DNA from: DATKKX01 sp035542775
GTDB lineage: Bacteria > Planctomycetota > Phycisphaerae > UBA1845 > UTPLA1
Assembly (NCBI GenBank): GCA_035542775.1
Contig: DATKKX010000019.1
Coordinates: forward strand, 1-8,720
Reading direction: 5' to 3'
DNA: 8,720 nt
Shown: positions 1-6,557 of the stretch, piece by piece
How positions within the stretch are numbered: position 1 is the stretch's first letter
Layout: each line of letters begins with the position of its first letter
Position numbers and translations under genes: made by a program
Notes under the pieces: generated by a model
Databases searched by the model: none
The model's input: the letters and a program-made list of their open reading frames with translations, nothing else
Told to the model about the DNA's origin: nothing

Positions 1-1
1 C

Positions 2-373
2 CTTCGCCACAACGCGACGGAGGAAAACCTCACCGTCGTATGGGTGCCTGGTTCCTGGGAGCTGCCTCTGGCGGCCAAGGCGATGGTTCAGAGCGGGCAG
101 TATGACGCGGTCATCTGTCTCGGTTGCGTGATCCGCGGGCAGACGCCGCATCACGAGTACATCGCCTCGGAGACCAGTAAAGGACTGGCCTACGTCTCTC
201 TGGATAGCGGCGTGCCGATCGGCTTCGGCGTGCTGACGACCGACACCATCGAGCAAGCCATCGAACGGGCCGGCAGCAAAGCAGGCAACAAGGGCGCGGA
301 TGCCGCCCTGAGCGCGCTGGAGATGGCCAACCTCCTGCGAACCATCGGAGGCAAATCCAAACGCGGCAAGTGA
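2..373 (+). CDS. ribH: 6,7-dimethyl-8-ribityllumazine synthase, 5' end cut by window edge
   Basis: Lumazine synthase condenses 5-amino-6-ribitylamino-uracil with 3,4-dihydroxy-2-butanone 4-phosphate, the penultimate step of riboflavin synthesis, and normally assembles into pentamers or icosahedral shells. The visible 123 residues read in frame from base 2 to a TGA at 371-373. They carry the family signatures in order: VPGSWELP (substrate loop), GCVIRGQTPHHEYI with the conserved histidine after TP, the GFGVLTTDT strand, and ERAG...GNKGADAA near the C-terminus. The family is usually about 155 residues, so some 30 N-terminal residues lie before the window. The GTG at base 44 sits inside the conserved VPGS motif and is not the start. 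The gene is followed after 43 bases by nusB on the same strand, a pairing also known in other bacteria (ribH-nusB in E. coli). Confidence 0.95.
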   Translation, partial: LRHNATEENLTVVWVPGSWELPLAAKAMVQSGQYDAVICLGCVIRGQTPHHEYIASETSKGLAYVSLDSGVPIGFGVLTTDTIEQAIERAGSKAGNKGADAALSALEMANLLRTIGGKSKRGK

Positions 374-416
374 TCCGGTTGCCCCTGGGGGCTGCAATCA
401 TTCGCAGATACCGATT

Positions 417-872
417 ATGATCGATCGTCGTCCGGCGCGTATCCTGGCCATGCAGGCGTTGTGTCAGCTCGAAGTGCTGGCCGATCACTTCCTGCCGCAG
501 CTCGATGAATTCCTTGCCGAGGAGCCGCACAAGGCCGGAATCCGGGATTACGCTCATGATCTGGTCCATGACACCTGGGCCAACCTGGCGGAGCTCGACC
601 GGCGGATACAGGAAGTGGCCGAGAATTGGGAACTAAAGAGAATGGCCGCAGTGGATCGCAACGTGCTTCGCGTCGCGGCCTGCGAGTTGTTTCACCGACC
701 GGACGTTCCGCCGGCCGTGATCATCAACGAGGCCGTCGAGATCGGCCAGGCCTTCGGCACCGGCGAGTCGGGCGCGTTCATCAACGGCGTCCTCGACGCC
801 GTCGCCAAGAAGCGCGAAGGCGAGGCTCTACCCCAACCGGAGGCAAGCGGGACCACAGATGGGACTCTTTGA
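417..872 (+). CDS. nusB: Transcription antitermination factor NusB
   Basis: NusB binds the boxA RNA of rRNA operons with NusE (ribosomal protein S10) and promotes antitermination. The 151-residue product has the family pattern throughout. The N-terminus has RRPAR then AMQALCQLE (residues 4-19). The C-terminal half has W71, DRNVLRVAACEL (80-91), INEAVEIG (103-110) and FINGVLD (121-127). It is slightly longer than E. coli NusB (139 residues), with a Pro/Gly/Thr-rich tail that looks unstructured. The ATG at 417 puts the RR-AR motif at the very N-terminus as expected. No clear Shine-Dalgarno precedes it, so translation may depend on read-through from ribH, 43 bases upstream. The last 14 bases overlap the start of ftsY in another frame, which suggests translational coupling. 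Confidence 0.95.
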   Translation: MIDRRPARILAMQALCQLEVLADHFLPQLDEFLAEEPHKAGIRDYAHDLVHDTWANLAELDRRIQEVAENWELKRMAAVDRNVLRVAACELFHRPDVPPAVIINEAVEIGQAFGTGESGAFINGVLDAVAKKREGEALPQPEASGTTDGTL

Positions 873-1773
873 TCGCTTCAAGCAGGCCCTCGGCAAGACA
901 CGCGACAAGGTCGTCAAGAGCTTCCGGTCGGTGCTGCCTTTCGGGCGGAAGATCGACGAGGACCTGCTGCAGGAAATCCACGACACCATGCTCCAGGACG
1001 ACTTCGGCCCGGCCACGGCCAACGGGCTGGTCGAACAGGTTCGAGCTGCCTGGAAGGCGGGCGAGATCAAGGAGTCTCAGGACATCGTCGCCTACCTCAA
1101 GCGGCAGGTCGTCTCCAAGTGGCCGCCCGAGGCCCGGCAGCTCGCCGTCGCCCCGAGCGGGCCGACGGTCATCCTCGTTGCGGGTATCAACGGCTCAGGC
1201 AAGACCACCAGCGTGGCCAAGCTCGCCAATTATCTGAAGAAGCAGGGCAAGAAAGTGGTCCTGGCGGCGTGCGATACGTATCGCGCCGCCGCCGTGCTGC
1301 AACTGACCGAATGGTCGAATCGCTGCGGCGTGGACATCGTCAAGCACGAACAGGGAGCCGACCCCGGCGCGGTGGCTTACGACGCCTGCGAGGCGGCTGC
1401 GGCCCGCAAAGCGGACATCCTGCTGGTCGATACCGCGGGGCGGCTGCACACGCAGGACAACCTCATGCGGGAACTGAACAAGATCCAGCGCGTGGTGGAG
1501 AAGAAGATCCCCGGCGCGCCGCACGAGGTGCTGCTGGTGCTGGACGCCACCATCGGTCAGAACGCCGTCAATCAGGCCCGCAGCTTCAGCGAGCACGTCA
1601 CCGTCAGCGGCATCATCCTGGCCAAGCTGGACGGCAGCGCCAAAGGCGGCATCGTCGTCGGCATCCGCGATCAGCTCAATGTGCCGGTCAAATTCGTAGG
1701 CCTGGGCGAGCAGATCGACGACATCGAGCCATTCGACCCCGAGACGTTCGTCGAAGCGCTATTTGCGGAATAA
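859..1773 (+). CDS. ftsY: Signal recognition particle receptor FtsY (SRP GTPase)
   Basis: FtsY is the membrane-associated SRP receptor. It forms a GTP-dependent heterodimer with Ffh to deliver ribosomes making membrane proteins to SecYEG. The 304-residue product has an N-terminal helical domain (about 1-95) followed by the G domain: P-loop GINGSGKT (109-116), the SRP-specific DTYRAAA (139-145), G3 DTAGR (191-195), LDATIGQNAVNQA (228-240), AKLDGSAKGG (255-264; usually TKLDGTAKGG) and GLGEQIDDIEPF (281-292). The DARGG-type motif that marks Ffh is absent, and the GLGE..DD..PF ending is typical of FtsY. The long acidic A domain of E. coli FtsY is missing, as in many bacteria. The start is the ATG at 859, inside the nusB end. 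A GGAGG at 839-843 lies 15 bases upstream, a long spacing that fits translational coupling. It ends 31 bases before the convergent kinase gene. Confidence 0.97.
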   Translation: MGLFDRFKQALGKTRDKVVKSFRSVLPFGRKIDEDLLQEIHDTMLQDDFGPATANGLVEQVRAAWKAGEIKESQDIVAYLKRQVVSKWPPEARQLAVAPSGPTVILVAGINGSGKTTSVAKLANYLKKQGKKVVLAACDTYRAAAVLQLTEWSNRCGVDIVKHEQGADPGAVAYDACEAAAARKADILLVDTAGRLHTQDNLMRELNKIQRVVEKKIPGAPHEVLLVLDATIGQNAVNQARSFSEHVTVSGIILAKLDGSAKGGIVVGIRDQLNVPVKFVGLGEQIDDIEPFDPETFVEALFAE

Positions 1774-1804
1774 GTAACGGACACCTGCGGCCAATCAGTA
1801 GAAG

Positions 1805-3736
1805 CTACTCCCGCCCGTATCGCTCCAGCTTCCACTGCCGACGGGCCTCCTTGTCCTGGAGCTTCTCGCAAACCTGCGCATCGATCGCCCGCCAGTGATC
1901 CTTCCAGTCTCGTGGTGTCCTGCCCGGCTCGGTGAGATAACGCCGCAGAAAACGCACACGGTCGGCACGGGTGCAGGCCGGGCTGGCAAGCAGACTGGCG
2001 GCCAGCCGGACAATTGTGCGGGTCCGCTGCTTGGGGCTGACGCGACGGACATGAGAGATGCCGTCCATGTCGATGAACGTGAAGATCGGAAGCCCGACAT
2101 ACGGCGGCTGCCAGCTCACCAGCAGATTGGGGGCCTTGAAATCGCGATGGACAAAACCCCGCTCGTGGAAGGCCCGCAGCAGGGCCACCAGCGACTCAAT
2201 CAGCCGCGATTTGACGCGAGGCTGCTCTCGGGCGTCGAGCGCCGCCACTTCGCGGGTCAGAAAAGTCTCCAGATCCGCGGACGCCGAGACATAGTCCGTG
2301 ATACCGATCGAGTCCACGCGGATGAAGCCGAAAACGTACCGCTCCACCACCGCCAACGGCTGAGCCACCGGCAATGCCCGATTAAGCAGCATGTTCGCCA
2401 CTTTCCAGCATCGGCGGTTTCTGGACGGCCCGAACAAGTGCTCCAGCCGCTTCCAGAAACTCCGGGCCAGCGGGCGCTTCACGACGACGGTCGCCGGACC
2501 GGTAGGCGTCGGGAGCGTCGCCCTGCAAACGGTGGCGGTGTGCGAATCCTTGAGCAACTCGTGCTTCCGCGGATCGACCCACTCGAGAGGCGCGCGCAGC
2601 CACCCCTGCCATTGCTGCCGCGTGTAGGTGAGCGAGGCCGCTCCCGCAGACGGGCTGGGATGCTTGCTTCGCAGCAGGACGTGTCCGCGCCAGCCCGGCG
2701 CCGGTTTGATGCGGGCAAAGTACCGCCCATCGCGGTAGGTGCGGCGATCTCGCTTGGCCCACAGCTTGTTGGCGTGCCGTTCGGCCTGCACAGCCAGGTT
2801 GGCGACAAGCGTGGCCGACTCCAGGCGCCAGTTTCGTGCAAACACGCTGGCCTGGGCATAGCGATCGCGATAGGTGATGTAGTGCCGCAGAAATCGCTGC
2901 CGCTGAGTGCGAGTCGCATGCCGGCGGAACCACTGATTGAGTTGGGCGAGATTCCGCACGACCTCGCGCAGCGAAACCGGCCGCCCGATCCGCACGTCAT
3001 GAAGATCGACGAAAAAGGCCTCCGTCCGGCCGCCGACCCGCCGCACAAGGATGTTGCCCGGGTGCATGTCGCGATGCTGGAAGCCGCACTGGTGGGCCCG
3101 GGCGATCAACCGGGCCATTTCTTCGAGCAGCGCGTTGGCCAGCAGGCGGTCATCGCGAATGCGCAGCCAGTACTCGTTCAGCGGCTCGACGTCGGCAATC
3201 GCCTCGGTGATCAGGAGCGATGGACCGATCTTGCCGCGCGAGCTGCTCCAGGCGACCGCGACCGGCATCACCGCCCCGATGGCATGCTCGGCGGCGTACA
3301 TGCCGACGCTCCATTCCAGCAACGCCACCGGCCCGCGCAGCAGGAACTTGGCCTTGGCGACCCAGTCGTTGGGGTGGTACAGCTTGGCGAAGTAAGCCCG
3401 ACCGTCGCAGATCACGCGCCAGACGTCGCGAAGACTGTTCCGCTTGAACCGCGTGGCGGTGGTGCTCTCCGCCAGATGAAACCAGTCAACGCGCCCCGAC
3501 TCCACCAGCGCAGCGTGACCGGGGGCGATGCGCCACTGGTGATCGTCCCTGACACAGGTGACGCCGACGTTCGCCTTGGTCGCGAGCTCGGTGCGCATGA
3601 ACGCGGTCTGGGTCATCTCGGCAGCCCTGCCCTTGAACCGGTTGTGCGTCGCTGAGACCCTCGGTTTCGGCGATGTGGAGGTGCCGCCCCAAACCAGGCC
3701 GGCATCGCCGCTGTCTTGACGAGGTATGCCACTCAT
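1805..3736 (-). CDS. Tandem-domain WaaP/Kdo-type (lipopolysaccharide kinase-like) protein
   Basis: Two protein-kinase-fold domains lie in one 643-residue chain. Domain 1 (about 95-300) has a VAIK-like lysine in YFAKLY (K118), the catalytic loop HRDMHPGNIL (221-230) and the metal-binding FFVDLHD (D244). The DLH form is typical of WaaP/InaA-type LPS core kinases. Domain 2 (about 395-610) has VVVK (K420), HRDFKAPNLL (530-539) and FIDMDG (D556). Both sets look complete, so neither domain is an obvious pseudokinase. Such kinases phosphorylate heptose or Kdo of the LPS core at the inner membrane; that substrate is inferred from the family only. I chose the ATG at 3736 because GGAG (3747-3750) lies 10 bases upstream and a candidate promoter lies at 3802-3830. 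The ATG at 3616 (residue 41) is possible, since residues 1-40 look unconserved. No transmembrane segment or signal peptide is evident. Stop is TAG. Confidence 0.85.
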   Translation of the reverse strand: MSGIPRQDSGDAGLVWGGTSTSPKPRVSATHNRFKGRAAEMTQTAFMRTELATKANVGVTCVRDDHQWRIAPGHAALVESGRVDWFHLAESTTATRFKRNSLRDVWRVICDGRAYFAKLYHPNDWVAKAKFLLRGPVALLEWSVGMYAAEHAIGAVMPVAVAWSSSRGKIGPSLLITEAIADVEPLNEYWLRIRDDRLLANALLEEMARLIARAHQCGFQHRDMHPGNILVRRVGGRTEAFFVDLHDVRIGRPVSLREVVRNLAQLNQWFRRHATRTQRQRFLRHYITYRDRYAQASVFARNWRLESATLVANLAVQAERHANKLWAKRDRRTYRDGRYFARIKPAPGWRGHVLLRSKHPSPSAGAASLTYTRQQWQGWLRAPLEWVDPRKHELLKDSHTATVCRATLPTPTGPATVVVKRPLARSFWKRLEHLFGPSRNRRCWKVANMLLNRALPVAQPLAVVERYVFGFIRVDSIGITDYVSASADLETFLTREVAALDAREQPRVKSRLIESLVALLRAFHERGFVHRDFKAPNLLVSWQPPYVGLPIFTFIDMDGISHVRRVSPKQRTRTIVRLAASLLASPACTRADRVRFLRRYLTEPGRTPRDWKDHWRAIDAQVCEKLQDKEARRQWKLERYGRE

Positions 3737-3746
3737 CTTAGGCCCG

Positions 3747-3750
3747 CTCC
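3747..3750 (-). promoter_or_regulatory. Ribosome binding site for the tandem kinase gene
   Basis: GGAG on the minus strand lies 10 bases before the ATG at 3736. It favours this start over the TTG at 3763, which has GGGAG directly abutting it with no spacing, and over the ATG at 3616, which has only scattered GGG triplets upstream. Confidence 0.5.
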
Positions 3751-3801
3751 AGCGGCCGTTCAACTCCCAGTTCCCTCTGCGGCTCTATTCGACGCGGGGG
3801 C

Positions 3802-3830
3802 AGTGTACCGTCGCCGGGGCGCCGTGCCAA
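3802..3830 (-). promoter_or_regulatory. Candidate sigma70-type promoter for the tandem kinase gene
   Basis: On the minus strand TTGGCA (3825-3830; 5 of 6 matches to TTGACA) and TACACT (3802-3807; 4 of 6 to TATAAT) are separated by exactly 17 bases. Transcription would begin near 3795, about 60 bases before the ATG at 3736. It lies in the non-coding stretch between prfB and the kinase gene, where a promoter is expected. Single hexamer matches occur by chance, so this remains a candidate. Confidence 0.42.
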
Positions 3831-3856
3831 ATCCTGCCATGAGCCCTCGCACTGAG

Positions 3857-3877
3857 AAAATGCCGCCTCTTCCGGCA
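3857..3877 (-). terminator. Weak candidate intrinsic terminator downstream of prfB
   Basis: On the minus strand TGCCG, a 7-base loop and CGGCA form a short GC-rich hairpin, followed directly by TTTT (3857-3860). It lies about 140 bases past the prfB stop and just upstream of the candidate kinase promoter, so the order terminator then promoter makes sense. The stem is only 5 base pairs and the T run is short. The rest of the 3737-4018 gap shows no gene that I can support. Confidence 0.25.
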
Positions 3878-4018
3878 CCCGATTACCGGGCGTTAACCGA
3901 AAGATCTGCCGTCCTGCCGCTGGATCGCGTTTGCGGCCGCCGTTCCGCCCGCTCCCGAGACGCCGCGCCGGCTGCTCGTTGCCTCGTCTGGCCGCTGCCT
4001 TCGCGTCGCGTCATCGCC

Positions 4019-5162
4019 TTACGAAGAAGTGTCCGCATGCTGCCCGGCGGCCTCCTGCTTGGCCGCCTTCTGGGCTCGCCAGCGCAGGGCGGCCTGGATG
4101 AATGCTTCGAGGTCGCCGTCCAGGACTTTCTGCGGATTGCCGACCTCCACGCCTGTTCTCAGATCCTTCACCCGCGGGTCATCAAGGACGTAGTTGCGAA
4201 TCTGATTTCCCCAGGCAATATCGCCCTTTTCGCTATAGACCCTGGCCAGTTCGCTGTCGCGCTTGGCCTGCTCCATCCTTTCGAGTCTGGACTTCAGGAT
4301 GCCCAGGGCCTGACGCTTGTTCTGGGCCTGGCTCCGCTCGTTGACGCACTCCACCACCATGCCGGTGGGAACGTGACGGATGCGGATCGCCGTGGCGACC
4401 TTGTTGACGTTCTGCCCGCCGGCGCCGCTGGCCCGGCGAAAGGCGATGATCTCCAGCTCGTTCTCGGGCAACTCGATCTTGCTCTCCGGGAAAACCGGCA
4501 CCACGTCCACCGCCGCGAAGCTGGTCTGCCGCTTGCCTTGGGCGTTGAACGGGCTGATCCGCACCAGGCGGTGCACGCCCATCTCGGTGCTCAAGTATCC
4601 GAACGCGTACGGGCCTTTGACCAGCATGTCGATCGACTGAATGCCGGCCTCCTCGCCGTCTTTGCGAGCCAACTCCTCGACCTTGTAGCCCTGACGCTCG
4701 AAGTATCGCAGATACATCCGCAAGAGCATGCTGGCCCAGTCGCAGGCCTCCGTCCCGCCGGCGCCGGCCTGGATGTTGAAATAGCAGTCCCGGGCATCGT
4801 TCGGCCCGGAAAGCAGGGCCATCAGCGAAATCCTGTCGATGTCTCCGACCAGCGCCAGGCGCTCGCGATCGGCCTCGGAGCGGGTGGCCTCGTCCTTCTC
4901 CTCATCAGCCAACTGGTAGAGGACGACTGCGTCCTCCAGGCGCCTCAGCGCCGCTTCGACAGGCTCAATGATCGATTTGAGCGACTTGAGCTCGCTGACG
5001 ACGGTCTGGGCATCGCCCGAATCCCAGAATCCCGGCTTGCCCATTTGCATCTCTTTTTCGCGCAGACGCTCTTTCTTACGGGAGAGGTCAAAGAGAGTCC
5101 CGTATGGAATTGATCCGGTCGGAAAGTTCCTGAATTGTCGGTGTTCCGTCTGGCAATGGCAT
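4019..5162 (-). CDS. prfB: Peptide chain release factor 2, made by programmed +1 frameshift
   Basis: RF2 ends translation at UGA and UAA. Reading is join(5162..5091, 5089..4019) on the minus strand, 380 residues (E. coli RF2: 365). Zero-frame codons 1-24 start at ATG 5162 and end in CTT TGA; the +1 frame continues as DLSRKKERL, which aligns with the RF2 N-terminus (E. coli DYDAKKERL). Downstream are AGAGGTEACDWASMLLRMYLR, the RF2 codon-recognition tripeptide SPF within VRISPFNAQGKRQTSF, the catalytic GGQ in RASGAGGQNVNK, and the C-terminal NYVLDDPRVKDLRTG...VLDGDL. SPF rather than PxT distinguishes it from RF1. GGAG at 5171-5174 fixes the start. Taking the +1 frame upstream to the TTG at 5218 gives a false, Cys/His-containing N-terminus. 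Stop is TAA. Regulation is expected to be autogenous: low RF2 favours the shift. The kinase gene lies downstream on the same strand after 282 bases. Confidence 0.95.
5087..5101 (-). promoter_or_regulatory. prfB programmed +1 ribosomal frameshift site
   Basis: On the minus strand, codon 24 CTT (5093-5091) is followed by the in-frame stop TGA (5090-5088) and then C (5087). This is the CTT TGA C slip site known from E. coli prfB, where the shift occurs at codon 26. Slippage of the peptidyl-tRNA from CTT to TTT places GAC in the A site and enters the RF2 frame. The Shine-Dalgarno-like stimulator, AGGGGG in E. coli 3 bases before CTT, is reduced here to GGGA (5101-5098), 4 bases before CTT. That could pair with the anti-SD only weakly, using one G-U wobble. 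Confidence 0.93.
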
Positions 5163-5170
5163 CGGTGGTT

Positions 5171-5174
5171 CTCC
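5171..5174 (-). promoter_or_regulatory. Ribosome binding site that fixes the prfB start
   Basis: GGAG on the minus strand lies 8 bases before the ATG at 5162. It supports initiation in the zero frame upstream of the frameshift site. The alternative +1-frame TTG at 5218 would lie inside the promoter's -35 element. Confidence 0.75.
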
Positions 5175-5189
5175 ACACTATCCGCCGGT

Positions 5190-5218
5190 ACTATAGCGGC
5201 CCGGCTCTCGACCGACAA
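5190..5218 (-). promoter_or_regulatory. Candidate sigma70-type promoter of prfB
   Basis: On the minus strand TTGTCG (5213-5218; 4 of 6 to TTGACA) and TATAGT (5190-5195; 5 of 6 to TATAAT) are separated by 17 bases. Transcription would start near 5183, giving a leader of about 20 bases that contains the GGAG and leads to the ATG at 5162. Position, spacing and the matching ribosome binding site agree with one another. Confidence 0.55.
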
Positions 5219-5258
5219 TGCCGGCGAGCCTGCGCCGCGCGACCGTCAACGCCTTGAC

Positions 5259-5264
5259 AAGGGA
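5259..5264 (+). promoter_or_regulatory. Ribosome binding site of the phosphatase gene
   Basis: AAGGGA lies 6 bases before the ATG at 5271. It is a moderate Shine-Dalgarno match and picks this start over upstream in-frame codons, which would run antisense into prfB. Confidence 0.45.
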
Positions 5265-5270
5265 TCGGAT

Positions 5271-6554
5271 ATGACGCCCCCGGACCGCAGTCGTAAACGC
5301 AACCACTTCATTTTTATCGTCGCCCTGGTCCTGGCAGCCATCATCGTTGCCGGCGCCATATTCGATCGCAAGACGCGGCCTGTTTTGATATCGGGACCGA
5401 TGGTGCAGATACCTGAGCCGGACAAGCTGGCGGTCATCTGGAACACGAAGGCGTTCTTCCACCACGGCGCCGTGCGCCTGGCCGGGCCCGACGGCTTCAA
5501 GATCGTCAGTCCGGCCAGGATCCGAGAGGACGGCGGCTATGAAGCCACCTTCAAAGGCTTGGCTCCGATCGGCAAGTACACCTATACCGTGCTCAGCTAC
5601 GCTTTTCTCGGCCGGGAAATCGAGCTCACCGAACCCCTGCCGGTGTACATGCCGGCGCCGCGGGGCCGTCCAATGCGGTTCGCGGCCCTGGGCGACTCCG
5701 GCATGGGCAACCACGCCCAGGCGGCCCTCGCCGAGCAGATCACCAGGTCTCATCCCGACGTTGTCATCCACGTCGGCGATCTGGTTTACCCGTCGGGAGC
5801 CCGCGAGGATTACCTCATCCACTTCTTCCAGCCCAACGAGGCCCTGATCCGCTTCGCCCCCTTCATGCCGGTCCTGGGCAACCACGACGCGTTCACCGAA
5901 AACGGAAAGCCTCTTCTGGACACGTTCGACCTGCCGCGGAACGGTCCCCCGGGGATCGAGCCCGGGCGTTGCTACTGGTTCGACTTCGGCGACGCCAGAT
6001 TCGTGGCACTGGATTCGAACCGGGTCGGAAACGTGAAAGGGGCCGTGCTCACCAAGAAGCGGATGAAGACCGTCATCGCCCCCTGGGTGCGTGATGTGCT
6101 GACCAATTGCGACGCACGCTGGAAGTTCGTGTACTTCCATCATCCGTTCTACACCGGCAGCACGCATCCCGCGAAAGGTGGGGCCTACATGAAGGAGGCA
6201 TACGTCGACATATTCGAAAACTGCGGCGTCGACATCGTCTTCGTCGGCCATAACCATCTCTACGAACGTACCGCGCCGATTCGCGGCGACCGGATCGTCG
6301 AGGACGGCAGCGGCGTGGTCTACATCACCACCGGAGCGGGCGGAGCGCCGCGCTACCCGGAGGACCTGCCGCCGCCGGATTACATCAGGGTCTACTACGA
6401 CCAGGAGCTGAGCTTCACGCAGGTCGATCTGACCGGCAACCGACTGGAGCTCATGCAGATCAATCCGCAGGGGAATATTCTCGATCACTACGTGCTGGAA
6501 AAACCCCCTGCCGCTGCATCTCAGCCCGCGCCGCGTGATTCCAAGCCGGAATGA
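5271..6554 (+). CDS. Membrane-anchored purple acid phosphatase-like metallophosphoesterase
   Basis: The 427-residue product is predicted to hydrolyse phosphate esters outside the cytoplasm; the substrate is unknown. Residues 12-31 are one hydrophobic helix after a basic N-terminus (RSRKR), so it is an uncleaved anchor or a signal peptide. Residues about 40-128 resemble the N-terminal fibronectin-III-like domain of purple acid phosphatases, ending in a GLAP..KYTYTV strand. The catalytic domain has the metal ligands in order: GDSG (141-144), GDLVY (169-173), GNHD (203-206), FHH (289-291) and GHNH (326-329). Tyr173 in GDxxY is the Fe(III)-tyrosinate ligand that separates purple acid phosphatases from most other metallophosphoesterases. 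A Pro/Ala/Ser-rich tail follows (421-427 and just before). The gene diverges from prfB and ends 3 bases from the convergent cardiolipin synthase gene. I see no confident promoter for it. Confidence 0.88.
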   Translation: MTPPDRSRKRNHFIFIVALVLAAIIVAGAIFDRKTRPVLISGPMVQIPEPDKLAVIWNTKAFFHHGAVRLAGPDGFKIVSPARIREDGGYEATFKGLAPIGKYTYTVLSYAFLGREIELTEPLPVYMPAPRGRPMRFAALGDSGMGNHAQAALAEQITRSHPDVVIHVGDLVYPSGAREDYLIHFFQPNEALIRFAPFMPVLGNHDAFTENGKPLLDTFDLPRNGPPGIEPGRCYWFDFGDARFVALDSNRVGNVKGAVLTKKRMKTVIAPWVRDVLTNCDARWKFVYFHHPFYTGSTHPAKGGAYMKEAYVDIFENCGVDIVFVGHNHLYERTAPIRGDRIVEDGSGVVYITTGAGGAPRYPEDLPPPDYIRVYYDQELSFTQVDLTGNRLELMQINPQGNILDHYVLEKPPAAASQPAPRDSKPE

Positions 6555-6557
6555 CCG

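Noticed and set aside
1797..1809. AGTAG-AAG-CTACT hairpin between ftsY and the kinase gene as a shared terminator
   Set aside because: The stem is 5 base pairs with low GC content, there is no T tract on either strand, and it overlaps the kinase stop codon.
1895..3655. A 586-codon open frame on the + strand opposite the kinase gene
   Set aside because: It is antisense to a gene with two full sets of kinase motifs, its translation shows no family motif, and long antisense frames are expected in GC-rich coding DNA.
3737..3763. TTG at 3763 as the kinase start
   Set aside because: The nearest SD-like GGGAG directly abuts the codon, while the ATG at 3736 has GGAG at a workable distance.
3716..5113. 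A 465-codon open frame on the + strand opposite prfB
   Set aside because: The minus strand encodes RF2 with SPF and GGQ motifs; the + frame is its compositional shadow.
5163..5218. RF2 start at TTG 5218 in the +1 frame
   Set aside because: The residues before the frameshift point do not resemble RF2, the TTG lies in the -35 element, and the zero-frame ATG at 5162 has a good ribosome binding site and an RF2-like N-terminus.
5254..5259. Perfect TTGACA hexamer on the + strand
   Set aside because: It lies 11 bases before the phosphatase ATG, and no -10 hexamer is found at 16-18 bases downstream, which would fall inside the coding region.
5178..6488. A 436-codon open frame on the minus strand opposite the phosphatase
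   Set aside because: The + strand holds all five metal-ligand motifs in order, and the minus frame shows nothing recognisable.
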